A stretch of DNA of 64,000 nucleotides from Zhihengliuella salsuginis (GCF_014651715.1 NZ_BMXK01000006.1:175807-239806); one strand, 5' to 3'; numbered from the stretch's first letter, positions 26,949 to 35,466 are shown. The notes: generated from the letters alone by a model not told the origin. Program-made: numbers and translations.

Positions 26949-26999
26949 GTAAGGCCGAACTGCGGTGACAAGGACGGGAATGGGGCCTACTTTTGAACC

Positions 27000-27503
27000 A
27001 TGGAACTTACAGGAAAGCTTGAAACCGCATTCAACGACCAGGTCACCCTCGAGCTCGAGGCCTCCTACGTCTACCGGCAGCTCGCGGCCGACATGGAGGC
27101 CCTCGACCTGCCGGGCATCGCCGGATGGTTCCGCGCGCAGGCGGACGAGGAGATCGTGCACGCCGAGAAGTTCATCGGGCACATGTCCGACCGCGACTCC
27201 CGCCCGAACTTCGGTGCCATCGCGGCCCCGGCCCAGCACGCGGACACGGTGCTCGCCGGGTTCGAGGCGTCGCTCGCGCACGAGAAGAAGGTCTCCGAGG
27301 CCATCCGCAGCCTCTACCGCCTGGCCCAGCAGGAGGGCGACATCGACGCCCTGCCGCTGCTGAACTGGTTCGTGGAGGAGCAGCTCGAGGAGGAGGCGTC
27401 GGTCTCCGAGATCATCGGCCGGGTCAAGCTCATCGGCGAGGACGGCAACGGCCTGCTCCGCCTCGACGCCGAGCTGGGCTCGCGCCCGTCCGCCGGCGAG
27501 TAG
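27000..27503 (+). CDS. ftn: Ferritin, iron storage
   Basis: 167 residues, the length of bacterial non-heme ferritin. Four-helix bundle with ferroxidase ligands visible as E17 (TLELEASYVY), the ADEEIVHAEKF helix (Glu and His near 50-53), E94 (FEASLAHEKK) and QLEEE near 130. No heme-binding Met of bacterioferritin is evident. It oxidises and stores iron in the cytoplasm as a 24-mer. The two iron-box-like sequences upstream suggest IdeR control. Confidence 0.9.
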   Translation: MELTGKLETAFNDQVTLELEASYVYRQLAADMEALDLPGIAGWFRAQADEEIVHAEKFIGHMSDRDSRPNFGAIAAPAQHADTVLAGFEASLAHEKKVSEAIRSLYRLAQQEGDIDALPLLNWFVEEQLEEEASVSEIIGRVKLIGEDGNGLLRLDAELGSRPSAGE

Positions 27504-27528
27504 CCGGGAAGCCGCCGCTCCCAGCGCG

Positions 27529-27576
27529 AGGGCGGCGGATGCACGGCCCGCGGGGGTCCCGTGCGTCCGCCGCCCT
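27529..27576. terminator. Two-way hairpin terminator between ferritin and S4 protein
   Basis: An 18-bp stem (27529-27546 with 27559-27576, one G-T pair) and a 12-base loop lie between two convergent genes. It starts 25 bp after the ferritin stop and ends 14 bp before the stop of the facing gene. Confidence 0.8.
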
Positions 27577-27590
27577 CTCCGCGTCCCGGG

Positions 27591-27962
27591 TCAGAGGTCG
27601 AGGTTCCGGCGCAGCTTGTCCATCTCGCGGCGGTCCTTCTTGGTCGGGCGGCCGGCGCCGCGGTCGCGGACCGGGACCTGCGGGACGACCTCGCGGGTCC
27701 GCGGCGGAGTGTGGTCGATGTAGCAGGACTGGGCGACCGGGGCGCCCACGCGCTTGCCGATCGTGCGCGTGACCTCCAGGATGCGGTCGAAGCCGTGCTG
27801 GCGGACCCGGATCTTGTCTCCGGGGACCACGGGCTGAGACGCCTTGGCCGGGTCGTCGTTGCGGCGGATATGGCCGGCGCGGCACGCAGCCGTGGCCGCG
27901 GACCGGGTCTTGTAGACGCGCACGGCCCAGAGCCACGCGTCGATTCGCACCTGCTTGCTCAT
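27591..27962 (-). CDS. S4-domain RNA-binding protein, Hsp15-like
   Basis: 123 residues. An S4 domain spans about 4-65 (VRIDAWLWAVRVYKTRSAATAACRAGHI, then GDKIRV), and the C-terminus is basic (RPTKKDRREMDKLRRNLD). Hsp15 recycles 50S subunits that carry stalled nascent chains. The open frame begins earlier at 28061, but the ATG at 27962 gives the family start MSKQVRIDAWLWAVR. Single gene. Confidence 0.85.
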   Translation of the reverse strand: MSKQVRIDAWLWAVRVYKTRSAATAACRAGHIRRNDDPAKASQPVVPGDKIRVRQHGFDRILEVTRTIGKRVGAPVAQSCYIDHTPPRTREVVPQVPVRDRGAGRPTKKDRREMDKLRRNLDL

Positions 27963-28046
27963 GGCATCCCAGCATAGTCCGCCGGCGGCGGGGGTCGCGC
28001 CGCCGGTCGAGTGAGGGGCGGACGCACGATGCACGACGGATGACGA

Positions 28047-28059
28047 GGTATGGGATACC
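28047..28059. promoter_or_regulatory. Short inverted repeat upstream of the amidohydrolase
   Basis: GGTAT-GGG-ATACC is a perfect 5+3+5 repeat 64 bp before the amidohydrolase start. Its form suits a GntR-like or similar operator; the regulator is not in the window. Confidence 0.3.
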
Positions 28060-28087
28060 AAATAGGCGCGGATGGTGCTAGCTTGGC

Positions 28088-28101
28088 ATGACCCGCATCA
28101 C
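28088..28101. promoter_or_regulatory. CRP/GlxR-like dyad, repeated before two neighbouring genes
   Basis: ATGA-cccgca-TCAC. The 13-mer TGACCCGCATCAC recurs exactly at 29493-29505 upstream of the AtoE gene. It lies 22 bp before the amidohydrolase start, close to where transcription would begin, so it might act as a repressor site. Confidence 0.35.
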
Positions 28102-28122
28102 TTCACCAGAAGGAATCCCTCC

Positions 28123-29451
28123 ATGTGCGTCCACGACCACGACTCCCTCCCGGCCCCCGACGCCTCTCTCGCCCGCCGCAGCGTCATCGCGGGCGCAGCC
28201 GCACTCGCCGGCATCGGCCTATTGCCGGCCTCCGCGGCTGCCGCCCCCGAGCCGGCCCGCGGACGTCCCGCGGCTCCGGGATACCACGGCAGCGCCCCGA
28301 CCCCGCCGCCCGTCGTCGTCGAGGGCGGCACCATCGTCGATCCGGTCACGGGCGACGCGATCGAGGACGGCGTCGTCGTGCTGGAGGACGGGAAGGTCTC
28401 CGCCGTCGGCGACCGCGCCTCCACCCGCCGGGCCGTCGCCGCCGTCGCGGGCCGCGCCACGGTCGTCGACGCGACCGGCCGGTTCGTGCTGCCCGGGCTC
28501 GTCGACGCGCACGTGCACGCCAACGCGCTCGAGGACGCGCGGCTGATCCTGAGCCACGGCGCCACCACGGTGCGCAGCGGCTCCTCGAGCTTCTACCAGG
28601 ACGTCGCGCTCGCGGCCCTGCCCGAGTGGGCGCCGGGCCTGTCCCCGCGCATGCATGCGGCGGGACTGTTCGTCTCGCCGGAGCTCGGCGACTCCGTGCT
28701 GGCCGATCCGGCCCTGGCGCCACTGGCCGCCCTCGCCGACGGCGTCCGCGAGCCCGACGACGTCGCCTACCTGACCCGCAACAACCGCAAGCGCGGCGCG
28801 ACCGTCATCAAGACCCGGGCGAATCCGCGGGCCGGACTCGCCGAGCAGGATCCGCTCGAGCTGGTCTACGGCGAGGAGCAGCTCTCCGCGATCGTCGCCG
28901 CCGCGAAGGGCGCCGGGGTCCTCTGCCACTCCTACAGCGCGGAGGGCATCGCCGGTGCGGTCCGCGCGGGAGTGCGCAGCATCGAGCACGGCGTCTTCGT
29001 GAACGAGGCGACGCTGGCCGACATGGCCGCGCGCGGCGCGTGCTTCACACCGACGCTCTCCGGCATCGCCTCCATGGCCGGCTCGCGCGACCCCGTGCTC
29101 GCCGAGCGCGGCCGCGAGTACACCCCCGTCCTCCAGGAGGCCGTCCGGGCCGCGGCCGCCGCCGGCGTGCCGGTGGTCTCCGGCACCGACTCCTTCGGCA
29201 CGGACGTCACCCCGATCGGCACGGAGGCGCGCTGGCTTGCCGAGGCCGGGCTCTCCCCGCTGGAGGCGCTCCGCTCCGTGACGACGACGCCGGCGCGCCT
29301 GCTCGGCATCGAGCGCAGCGTGGGCCGCCTCGTGGCGGGCGGCGTCGCCGACGTCGTGCTGCTCGACGCCGACCCGCTGGCCGATGCCGCCGCGCTCGAG
29401 CGCGTCTCGGCCGTGATCGCCCAGGGTGTGATCGTCCGCGACGACGCCTGA
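28123..29451 (+). CDS. Exported amidohydrolase (imidazolonepropionase-like)
   Basis: 442 residues. The N-terminus has twin arginines before a hydrophobic run (LARRSVIAGAAALAGIGLL, RR at 18-19), suggesting Tat export. The amidohydrolase barrel shows the metal ligands: LVDAHVHANA (HxH), TVIKTRANP (possible carboxylated Lys), LCHSYSAEG, SIEHGVFV and VSGTDSFG. Such enzymes hydrolyse amide bonds of dipeptides, cyclic imides or similar compounds; the substrate is unknown. ATG 28123 follows AGAAGGAA. The transporter 87 bp downstream may take up the product. Confidence 0.78.
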   Translation: MCVHDHDSLPAPDASLARRSVIAGAAALAGIGLLPASAAAAPEPARGRPAAPGYHGSAPTPPPVVVEGGTIVDPVTGDAIEDGVVVLEDGKVSAVGDRASTRRAVAAVAGRATVVDATGRFVLPGLVDAHVHANALEDARLILSHGATTVRSGSSSFYQDVALAALPEWAPGLSPRMHAAGLFVSPELGDSVLADPALAPLAALADGVREPDDVAYLTRNNRKRGATVIKTRANPRAGLAEQDPLELVYGEEQLSAIVAAAKGAGVLCHSYSAEGIAGAVRAGVRSIEHGVFVNEATLADMAARGACFTPTLSGIASMAGSRDPVLAERGREYTPVLQEAVRAAAAAGVPVVSGTDSFGTDVTPIGTEARWLAEAGLSPLEALRSVTTTPARLLGIERSVGRLVAGGVADVVLLDADPLADAAALERVSAVIAQGVIVRDDA

Positions 29452-29491
29452 GCCGGCCCTGCCGCTGCGGGGGTGCCGCGGGGCTTGTAGA

Positions 29492-29505
29492 GTGACCCGC
29501 ATCAC
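29492..29505. promoter_or_regulatory. CRP/GlxR-like dyad upstream of atoE
   Basis: GTGA-cccgca-TCAC, a perfect GTGA-N6-TCAC dyad overlapping a possible -10 (TAGAGT, 29488-29493) and 34 bp before the start codon. It shares 13 bases with the site at 28089. Confidence 0.4.
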
Positions 29506-29538
29506 CCCTTGATTCCGCCAACGCAGCCGGAGGACCCC

Positions 29539-30921
29539 ATGTCAGAAGCACCTGAAGACGTCGCGCAGCGCAGCGGGCGCGGCGGCGGCCTGGCGGCCGT
29601 GATGCGCCCGATCAACCACGTCGTCGAGCGGCTCATCCCGTCGGCGCTCGTCTTCGCGATCGTCCTGACGTTCGTGGTGGCCGCGCTCGGCCTGCTGCTG
29701 GGCGGGGCGACGCCGGTCGCGGTGGTGACCGCGTGGGGCGAGGGCCTGGCGGGGCTGCTCTCCTTCATGACGCAGATGGCGCTGATCCTGTTGCTCGGGC
29801 ACATGCTGGCCAACACCCGGCCGGTCCGCGCCCTCCTCACCCGCGTCGCGCGCGTGCCGCGGACGGCGGCGCAGGCCTATGTGTTCGTGTTCGCGGTCGC
29901 CGCGCTCGCCTCGCTCATAACGTGGGGGCTCGGCCTCGTGGTCGGCGGCCTGCTCGCCCGGGAGGTCGCCGCCCAGGGGCGCGAGCGCGGGCTCCGCCTG
30001 CACTTCCCGCTGCTGGTCGCCGCCGGGTTCGCCGGGTTCGTCGTCTGGCACATGGGCTACTCGGCGTCCGGGCCGCTGACCGCGGCGACCCCGGACTCGT
30101 TCGTGAGCGAGCACCTCGGCGAGCCGCTGCCGATCACGGAGACCATCTTCACGGGCTGGAACATCGCCGCGGCCGCCGTGACGATCGTCGCCGTCGCGGT
30201 GACGATCTACCTCGTCGCGCCGCGCGCGCAGGACACGGTCGTCGAACTCGCCGTCGACGCCCGCGACCGCGGCGTCGAGGTGGAGGACGACGTCGTCACG
30301 CCCGCCGACCGCATCGACGCGAGCCGCGTGCCGACCCTGCTGCTGGGGCTGCTGCTCGTCACCTACCTCGTCGTGCACTTCGCCGGCGGCGGGTCGATCA
30401 CCCTGGACATCGTGAACTGGTCGTTCCTGGCGCTCATCCTGCTGCTGGTGCGCAGCCCGTTCGAGCTGATCGCGCTGACCAAGGGCGCGGCGGCGAACGT
30501 CGGGGAGATCCTCATCCAGTTCCCGCTCTACGCCGGGATCCTGGGGATCATGTCCGGGACCGGGCTGATCGAGCTGTTCTCCGACGCCCTGGTCGCCACC
30601 TCCACCCCGCAGACGTTCGGCATCATGGCGTTCCTCTCGGCCGGCGTCGTGAACTTCTTCGTCCCCTCGGGCGGCGGGCAGTTCGCGATCCAGGCGCCGA
30701 TCATGCTCGGCGCGGCCGACACCCTCGGGGTGGACCCGTCGATCGCCGTCATGGCCGTGGCCTACGGCGACCAGTGGACCAACATGATCCAGCCGTTCTG
30801 GGCGCTGCCGCTGCTGGCGATCGCGGGCCTGAAGATGCGCGACATCCTCGGCTACACCACCGTCGTCCTGATCGTCTCCGGGCTCGTGTTCGCGGGAACC
30901 CTGCTGATCGTCTCCCTGTAG
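29539..30921 (+). CDS. atoE: Short-chain fatty acid transporter, AtoE family
   Basis: 460 residues, about 12 membrane helices. The start is typical of the AtoE/YfcC-type dicarboxylate-like group (VERLIPSALVFAIVLTFVVAALGLLLGG); ITWGLGLVVGGLLAREV and FFVPSGGGQFAIQAP are the conserved re-entrant segments. It would carry acetoacetate/butyrate-type acids or a related product of the amidohydrolase. ATG 29539 follows CGGAGG. Converges on glycerate kinase, 9 bp between stops. Confidence 0.8.
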   Translation: MSEAPEDVAQRSGRGGGLAAVMRPINHVVERLIPSALVFAIVLTFVVAALGLLLGGATPVAVVTAWGEGLAGLLSFMTQMALILLLGHMLANTRPVRALLTRVARVPRTAAQAYVFVFAVAALASLITWGLGLVVGGLLAREVAAQGRERGLRLHFPLLVAAGFAGFVVWHMGYSASGPLTAATPDSFVSEHLGEPLPITETIFTGWNIAAAAVTIVAVAVTIYLVAPRAQDTVVELAVDARDRGVEVEDDVVTPADRIDASRVPTLLLGLLLVTYLVVHFAGGGSITLDIVNWSFLALILLLVRSPFELIALTKGAAANVGEILIQFPLYAGILGIMSGTGLIELFSDALVATSTPQTFGIMAFLSAGVVNFFVPSGGGQFAIQAPIMLGAADTLGVDPSIAVMAVAYGDQWTNMIQPFWALPLLAIAGLKMRDILGYTTVVLIVSGLVFAGTLLIVSL

Positions 30922-30930
30922 CGGGGTCCG

Positions 30931-32073
30931 TCAGCGGGCGAGGAGGGCGCAGGCGTTGGCCGCGGCGTCCTCGATCAGCTCGGGCGCGGCGGCCAGCAGG
31001 TCCTGAAGGGCGGCCGCGCCCGGCGCGATCGAGAACGCCGCCGTCAGGCCCGCCCCGCGCACCTGCGCCGCCGTGAGCTTCACGGTCCCGGCGATCACGA
31101 CGACGGCCGCGCCGCGCGGTGCCCGGGTGCGGACGGCGTCCACGACCTTGCCGCCGAGCGACTGGGTGTCCAGCGCGCCCTCGCCCGTCAGGACGAGGTC
31201 CGCGCCCGCCAGTGCGGCGTCGAGCCCCACAGCCTCGGCGACGAGCTGGGAGCCCGGCAGCGTCTCCGCGTCCAGCAGCGGCACGAGCGCGAGCGGCATG
31301 CCCCCGGCCGCGCCGAAGCCGGCGGCCGAGCGGAGCGCGTCGGCGTCCGCCCCCGCCTGGGCGGCCACGACGTCGGCCAGGTGGGCCAGCCCGGCGTCGA
31401 GCACCTCGACGTCGGCGCCGGTCGCGCCCTTCTGCGGGCCGAACACGGCGGCCGCGCCGCGCTCGCCCGTGAGCGGGTTGTCCACGTCGACGGCGATCCG
31501 CCACCGGACCCGCCGGGCGGCCGGGTGCAGGCCCGTGACGTCGATGGAGCGCACGGCGTTCAGCCGCCCGCCGCCGAAGCCGGGCTCCGCGCCGGAGGGG
31601 GCGTCGTCGTAGCGGATGTGCGCGCCGAGGGCGGCGAGCAGGCCGAGGCCGCCGTCGGTGCTGGCGGAGCCGCCGATGCACAGCAGGATCTCCTCCACGC
31701 CCTCCTCCAGCAGGTGGCGGGCGATGAGCCCGACCCCGTAGGTGTCGGCCCGCAGCGGCTGGAGACCGGCGTCGGCGACGTGGGGCAGGCCGTTGCCCTC
31801 GGCGGCCTCGAGGATCGCGGTGGTTCCGTCGGCCGAGCGCCCGAACCGGGCGGTGCGCGGGCGGCCGATCGCGTCGACGACCTCGACCGTCTCCGCGGGC
31901 CGGCCCCAGACGGCCAGCAGCGCGTCCAGGGTCCCCTCGCCGCCGTCGGCGAACGGCAGCTCGACGATCTCCGCGCCGGGGTAGACCTGCCGGGCGCCGG
32001 CGGCCAGTGCGGCGGCGGCCTGCGCGGCGCTGGCGCTGCCCTTGAACGAGTCGGGTACGCACACGATTCTCAT
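30931..32073 (-). CDS. glxK: Glycerate kinase, GlxK/GarK type
   Basis: 380 residues. The start MRIVCVPDSFKGSASAAQAAAAL and PFADGGEGTLDAL are signatures of class I glycerate 2-kinase; IGGSASTDGGLGLL and the LVLTGEGALDTQS segment are in place. It phosphorylates D-glycerate, the end product of galactarate/glucarate and tartronate-semialdehyde routes. ATG 32073 follows GGAGG. It is 13 bp downstream of the enolase-superfamily gene, so the two form one operon, which fits oxidative hexuronate breakdown. Confidence 0.88.
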   Translation of the reverse strand: MRIVCVPDSFKGSASAAQAAAALAAGARQVYPGAEIVELPFADGGEGTLDALLAVWGRPAETVEVVDAIGRPRTARFGRSADGTTAILEAAEGNGLPHVADAGLQPLRADTYGVGLIARHLLEEGVEEILLCIGGSASTDGGLGLLAALGAHIRYDDAPSGAEPGFGGGRLNAVRSIDVTGLHPAARRVRWRIAVDVDNPLTGERGAAAVFGPQKGATGADVEVLDAGLAHLADVVAAQAGADADALRSAAGFGAAGGMPLALVPLLDAETLPGSQLVAEAVGLDAALAGADLVLTGEGALDTQSLGGKVVDAVRTRAPRGAAVVVIAGTVKLTAAQVRGAGLTAAFSIAPGAAALQDLLAAAPELIEDAAANACALLAR

Positions 32074-32086
32074 GGTGAAACCTCCA

Positions 32087-33319
32087 TCAGGAGATCGTCG
32101 CACGCCGGACGGCGCTGCGGGCGAGGATGTCGTCATCGGGCGCGAAGCCGAGCCCGGGGGAGTCGTCGAGCACGACGTCGGCGCCCGCCCCCGCCCCAGC
32201 GTCCTGGTGGGCGCCGTGCAGCGGGTGCAGCCGCTCCGGCCAGGAGAGGAACGGGACCTCGAGCTCCGGCTGACCGGCCCCGGCGGCCGTTACCTGGCGG
32301 GGCATCGCGGCGATCACCTGGGCGGTCGCCGCGAAGGCCGGCCCGTAGTAGAAGGTGTGGGGGACCACCGGCACGCCCAGGCGGGCGCCGGCGTCGTACA
32401 CCTCGAGCAGGGAGGTGATGCCGCCGATCTTGCCGACGCTGGGCTGGGCGACGGACACCGCGCCGGCCGCCATGTCGGCGACGAGGCCGCGCACCCCGGA
32501 GGCGTTCTCGCCGGCGGAGACGATGCCGTGGCGGCGGTTCAGGCGGGAGAGCGCGCCCGTGTCGTCGGGCGGGAAGACCGGCTCCTCGAGCCAGTGCAGG
32601 CCGAGGTCCGCGAGCTGTTCGAGGGCGGCGTCCGCGCCGGCCTCGTCCCAGGCGCAGTTCACGTCGACCATGAGGCGGGCGCCGTCGCCGGCGGCCCCGC
32701 GGGCCGCTGCGATCGCCCCGCGCGTGGACTCGTGGAGTTTGAAGGCGGTGAAGCCGGCCGCGCGGGCGCGGCCGACGTGGAAGGCGACCTCGACGGGTTC
32801 CTCGCCGTAGTGGACCAGGGAGGCGTAGGCCTCGACGCGGTCGCGCGGGGGCGGGCCCGACGCGCGGCGGTCGGCGATGAAGCCGCGCAGGGTCCGGCCG
32901 GCCCGCTGCGCGGCGATGTCCCAGAGTGCGGTGTCGATCGCGGAGAGCGCGTAGTGGACGGGTCCGGTGCGACCGAACGCGTGGAACGCGTACTCGGCCT
33001 CGCGGCGGACGGCCGCCGGGTCGGCGGCGCGGCCGACGAAGAAGGGCGCCACGGTCTGTTCGAGGGCGGCCCAGGTGGCGGGATTGGTCTTGTGCCCGAA
33101 CGCCTCGCCCCAGCCCGTCAGCCCGTCCGCGGTCGTGACCGCGACCATGAGGGATTCCATCTCCGTGAAGGACTTCGATGATGCGTTATAGGTATCAATC
33201 GTCTCTGAAGTGTCCGTGGAAGTATCGCGTCGCCCGGCGTCGAACGGCAGCGACGTCAGGACCAGTTCGATCCGCGAAATGGCGGATCCGCGCGTATCTA
33301 GCGGCTCTGCATGGTTCAT
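32087..33319 (-). CDS. Enolase-superfamily sugar-acid dehydratase (mandelate racemase group)
   Basis: 410 residues: N-terminal capping domain (MVAVTTADGLTGWGEAFG) and the modified TIM barrel. Metal ligands are in MVDVNCAWD, WLEEPVFP and SAGEN; a His near the end (VPHTFYYG) may be the general base. The second-strand motif is K-L-H instead of the usual K-x-K. It likely dehydrates a sugar acid such as galactarate; the exact substrate is open. ATG 33319 follows GGAGGG. First gene of the operon with glycerate kinase, divergent from the ABC permeases. Confidence 0.8.
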   Translation of the reverse strand: MNHAEPLDTRGSAISRIELVLTSLPFDAGRRDTSTDTSETIDTYNASSKSFTEMESLMVAVTTADGLTGWGEAFGHKTNPATWAALEQTVAPFFVGRAADPAAVRREAEYAFHAFGRTGPVHYALSAIDTALWDIAAQRAGRTLRGFIADRRASGPPPRDRVEAYASLVHYGEEPVEVAFHVGRARAAGFTAFKLHESTRGAIAAARGAAGDGARLMVDVNCAWDEAGADAALEQLADLGLHWLEEPVFPPDDTGALSRLNRRHGIVSAGENASGVRGLVADMAAGAVSVAQPSVGKIGGITSLLEVYDAGARLGVPVVPHTFYYGPAFAATAQVIAAMPRQVTAAGAGQPELEVPFLSWPERLHPLHGAHQDAGAGAGADVVLDDSPGLGFAPDDDILARSAVRRATIS

Positions 33320-33362
33320 TGCGACTCGGGCCCTCCGTGTGGCGTAGATCTAGTGATACGTT

Positions 33363-33376
33363 TCAATGCGTTTTCC
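33363..33376. promoter_or_regulatory. LacI-type operator (variant) for the enolase operon
   Basis: TCAATGCGTTTTCC: the right half matches the GGAAANCGCTTTCC family and the left half is degenerate. It lies 43 bp upstream of the minus-strand start at 33319. A GTGA-N6-TCAA near-dyad overlaps its left end (33353-33366). Confidence 0.45.
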
Positions 33377-33405
33377 CCGGGGGTGGGATCGGGGTCACCA
33401 CGGCC

Positions 33406-33421
33406 TGTGGTTGACCTCACA
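33406..33421. promoter_or_regulatory. CRP/GlxR-like dyad at the permease promoter
   Basis: TGTGG-ttgacc-TCACA, one mismatch to TGTGA-N6-TCACA. Its spacer is the -35 box of the promoter at 33411, so binding would compete with or reposition RNA polymerase. Confidence 0.45.
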
Positions 33422-33439
33422 TCTCCGGTAGCTTACCGT
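33411..33439 (+). promoter_or_regulatory. Promoter of the leader-permease operon
   Basis: TTGACC (33411-33416), a 17-base spacer and TACCGT (33434-33439), which has the TAnnnT form. The LacI-type operator follows 15 bp later. Confidence 0.5.
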
Positions 33440-33454
33440 GGAGAACGAATTATT

Positions 33455-33468
33455 GGAAAGCGCATTCC
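33455..33468. promoter_or_regulatory. LacI-type operator before the ABC permease operon
   Basis: GGAAAGCGCATTCC, a near-perfect inverted repeat of the regulon consensus, placed downstream of the promoter at 33411 and 52 bp before the leader ORF. A bound repressor there would block initiation. Confidence 0.65.
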
Positions 33469-33520
33469 CGTCCGGGTCTCGACGAAGCATCCGATCGGGT
33501 TTCTACCCAAGGAGTCAGCC

Positions 33521-33583
33521 ATGCTGTTCCACACCACCTTCCGGCGCAGGTCCGCCGGTGCACCGAAGGGGGCGGCCGAATGA
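33521..33583 (+). CDS. 20-residue leader peptide coupled to the permease
   Basis: Short ORF MLFHTTFRRRSAGAPKGAAE. Its ATG stands behind AAGGAG at ideal spacing, better than any ribosome site in front of the permease itself, and its TGA overlaps the permease ATG as ATGA (33580-33583). It is basic and has no membrane segment. The likely role is translational coupling; it could also be the remnant of a displaced gene such as a solute-binding protein. Confidence 0.5.
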   Translation: MLFHTTFRRRSAGAPKGAAE

Positions 33584-34506
33584 GTGTCGTCGCCGAGATG
33601 CAGAACCTGTCCAAAGTCAAGGGCGGCAAGCGCCAGTACACGGACAACAAAGCAGGCCACATCTTCCTGCTGCCCTGGACGATCGGCCTCTTCGCCATCA
33701 CCCTCGGCCCGATGGCGATGTCGTTGTACCTGTCCTTCACGGACTACAACCTGCTGCAGGCGCCCAACTGGATCGGCACGGACAACTTCGTCCGGATGTT
33801 CCAGGACGAGCGCCTGCTCAACTCCCTGCAGGTCACCTTCACCTACGTGCTGGTCGGTGTGCCCCTGCAGCTGATCGTCGCGCTCTTCATCGCGCTGCTG
33901 CTGGACCGCGGCATGCGCGGCCTGGCGTTCTACCGCTCGGTCTTCTACCTGCCGTCGATGCTCGGCTCCTCCGTCGCCATCGCCGTGCTGTGGAAGCAGC
34001 TGTTCGGCACCACGGGTCTGGTCAACCAGTTCCTGGCGATGTTCGGCATCGAGGGCATGGGCTGGATCTCCAACCCCGACACGGCCCTGAGCACCCTGAT
34101 CCTGCTGAACGTGTGGACCTTCGGCTCCCCGATGGTGATCTTCCTGGCGGGTCTCCGCCAGATCCCGGCGATGTACTACGAGGCCGCGTCGATCGACGGC
34201 GCCACCCGGGTGCGCAAGTTCATCTCGATCACCCTGCCGCTGCTGAGCCCGATCATCTTCTTCAACCTCGTGCTCCAGATCATCGGCGCGTTCCAGAACT
34301 TCACGCAGGCGTTCATCGTCTCCAACGGCACCGGCGGACCGGCGGACTCGACGATGTTCTTCACGCTCTACCTGTACCAGCAGGGCTTCAAGGGCTTCGA
34401 CATGGGCTACGCCTCGTCGATGGCCTGGCTGCTCGTGCTGATCGTCGGAGCCTTCACCGCCGTCAACTTCCTCGCCTCCAAGTATTGGGTGTTCTACGAT
34501 GATTGA
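33580..34506 (+). CDS. ABC sugar permease, MalF/UgpA-like
   Basis: 308 residues, six membrane helices (first at about 28-50, LLPWTIGLFAITLGPMAMSLYLSF). The EAA loop for contact with the ATPase is YYEAASIDGATRVRKFISITLPLLSP near 200. Family CUT1 oligosaccharide uptake. The start is coupled to the leader ORF (ATGA), and its stop overlaps the next permease by 8 bp. No solute-binding protein or ATPase gene is adjacent; three candidate binding proteins lie 20-27 kb downstream. Confidence 0.9.
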   Translation: MSVVAEMQNLSKVKGGKRQYTDNKAGHIFLLPWTIGLFAITLGPMAMSLYLSFTDYNLLQAPNWIGTDNFVRMFQDERLLNSLQVTFTYVLVGVPLQLIVALFIALLLDRGMRGLAFYRSVFYLPSMLGSSVAIAVLWKQLFGTTGLVNQFLAMFGIEGMGWISNPDTALSTLILLNVWTFGSPMVIFLAGLRQIPAMYYEAASIDGATRVRKFISITLPLLSPIIFFNLVLQIIGAFQNFTQAFIVSNGTGGPADSTMFFTLYLYQQGFKGFDMGYASSMAWLLVLIVGAFTAVNFLASKYWVFYDD

Positions 34507-35452
34507 GCAGAAGACAAACTCCAGCCGGCCCGCCGTGGACGAGGACTCCTCGGATCCGCGGACCCCCGCCGAGGTCCGCGAGGCGACGACTCCGCCGCCC
34601 GTGAACACGTACAAGCCGGCCCCGCGCACGATGGTCCGGGCCGTCATCAAGCACATCGTCATGGTGGCCGCGGCGCTGGTGATGATCTACCCGCTGCTGT
34701 GGATGGTCGTCAGCTCCCTGCGCCCGACGGACGTCATCTTCCGGGAGCCGGGCCTGTTCCTTACCACGTTCGAGTGGTCGAACTACGAGCAGGGTTGGAA
34801 TGCGCTATCCCATCCGTTCAGCCACTTCCTGCTGAACTCGGCGATCGTGGTTCTCGGCTGCATCCTCGGCAACCTGATCTCCTGCTCGCTGGCCGCCTAC
34901 GCGTTCGCCCGTCTGGACTTCCGCTTCAAGAAGATCATGTTCGGCCTGATGCTCATGACCATCATGCTGCCGATCCACGTGATCATCGTGCCGCAGTACA
35001 TCATGTTCTCCCAGATCGGCTGGGTGAACACGTTCCTGCCCATCATCATCCCGAAGCTGCTCGCCACGGACGCGTTCTTCATCTTCCTGATGGTGCAGTT
35101 CATCCGCGGCATCCCGAAGGACATGGACGAGGCGGCCCGCATCGACGGCGCCGGCCACGCGCGCATCTTCTTCCAGATCATCCTCCCGCTCATGGTCCCG
35201 GCCCTGGCGACCACGGCGATCTTCACCTTCATCTGGACCTGGAGCGACTTCTTCACCTCGCTCATCTACCTGACGGACCCGGAGATGTACACCGTCCCGG
35301 TGGCCCTGCGCGCCTTCATCGACGCGACGGGCGAATCCAATTGGGGCGCATTGTTCGCCATGTCGATCGTCACCCTCCTGCCAGTGTTCCTCGCGTTCCT
35401 CATCGGCCAGAAGTTCCTGGTCAAGGGCATCGCGACCACCGGCATCAAGTAG
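34499..35452 (+). CDS. ABC sugar permease, MalG/UgpE-like
   Basis: 317 residues. About 45 hydrophilic residues precede six membrane helices (first at about 50-70, IVMVAAALVMIYPLLWMVVSSL). The EAA loop is MDEAARIDGAGHARIFFQIILPLMVPAL. It pairs with the preceding permease to form the CUT1 channel. Starts at ATG 34499, within the end of the upstream gene. The product probably imports rhamnogalacturonan oligosaccharides, inferred from the lyase and the shared operator. Confidence 0.9.
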   Translation: MIEQKTNSSRPAVDEDSSDPRTPAEVREATTPPPVNTYKPAPRTMVRAVIKHIVMVAAALVMIYPLLWMVVSSLRPTDVIFREPGLFLTTFEWSNYEQGWNALSHPFSHFLLNSAIVVLGCILGNLISCSLAAYAFARLDFRFKKIMFGLMLMTIMLPIHVIIVPQYIMFSQIGWVNTFLPIIIPKLLATDAFFIFLMVQFIRGIPKDMDEAARIDGAGHARIFFQIILPLMVPALATTAIFTFIWTWSDFFTSLIYLTDPEMYTVPVALRAFIDATGESNWGALFAMSIVTLLPVFLAFLIGQKFLVKGIATTGIK

Positions 35453-35466
35453 AACCAGCACGACGC

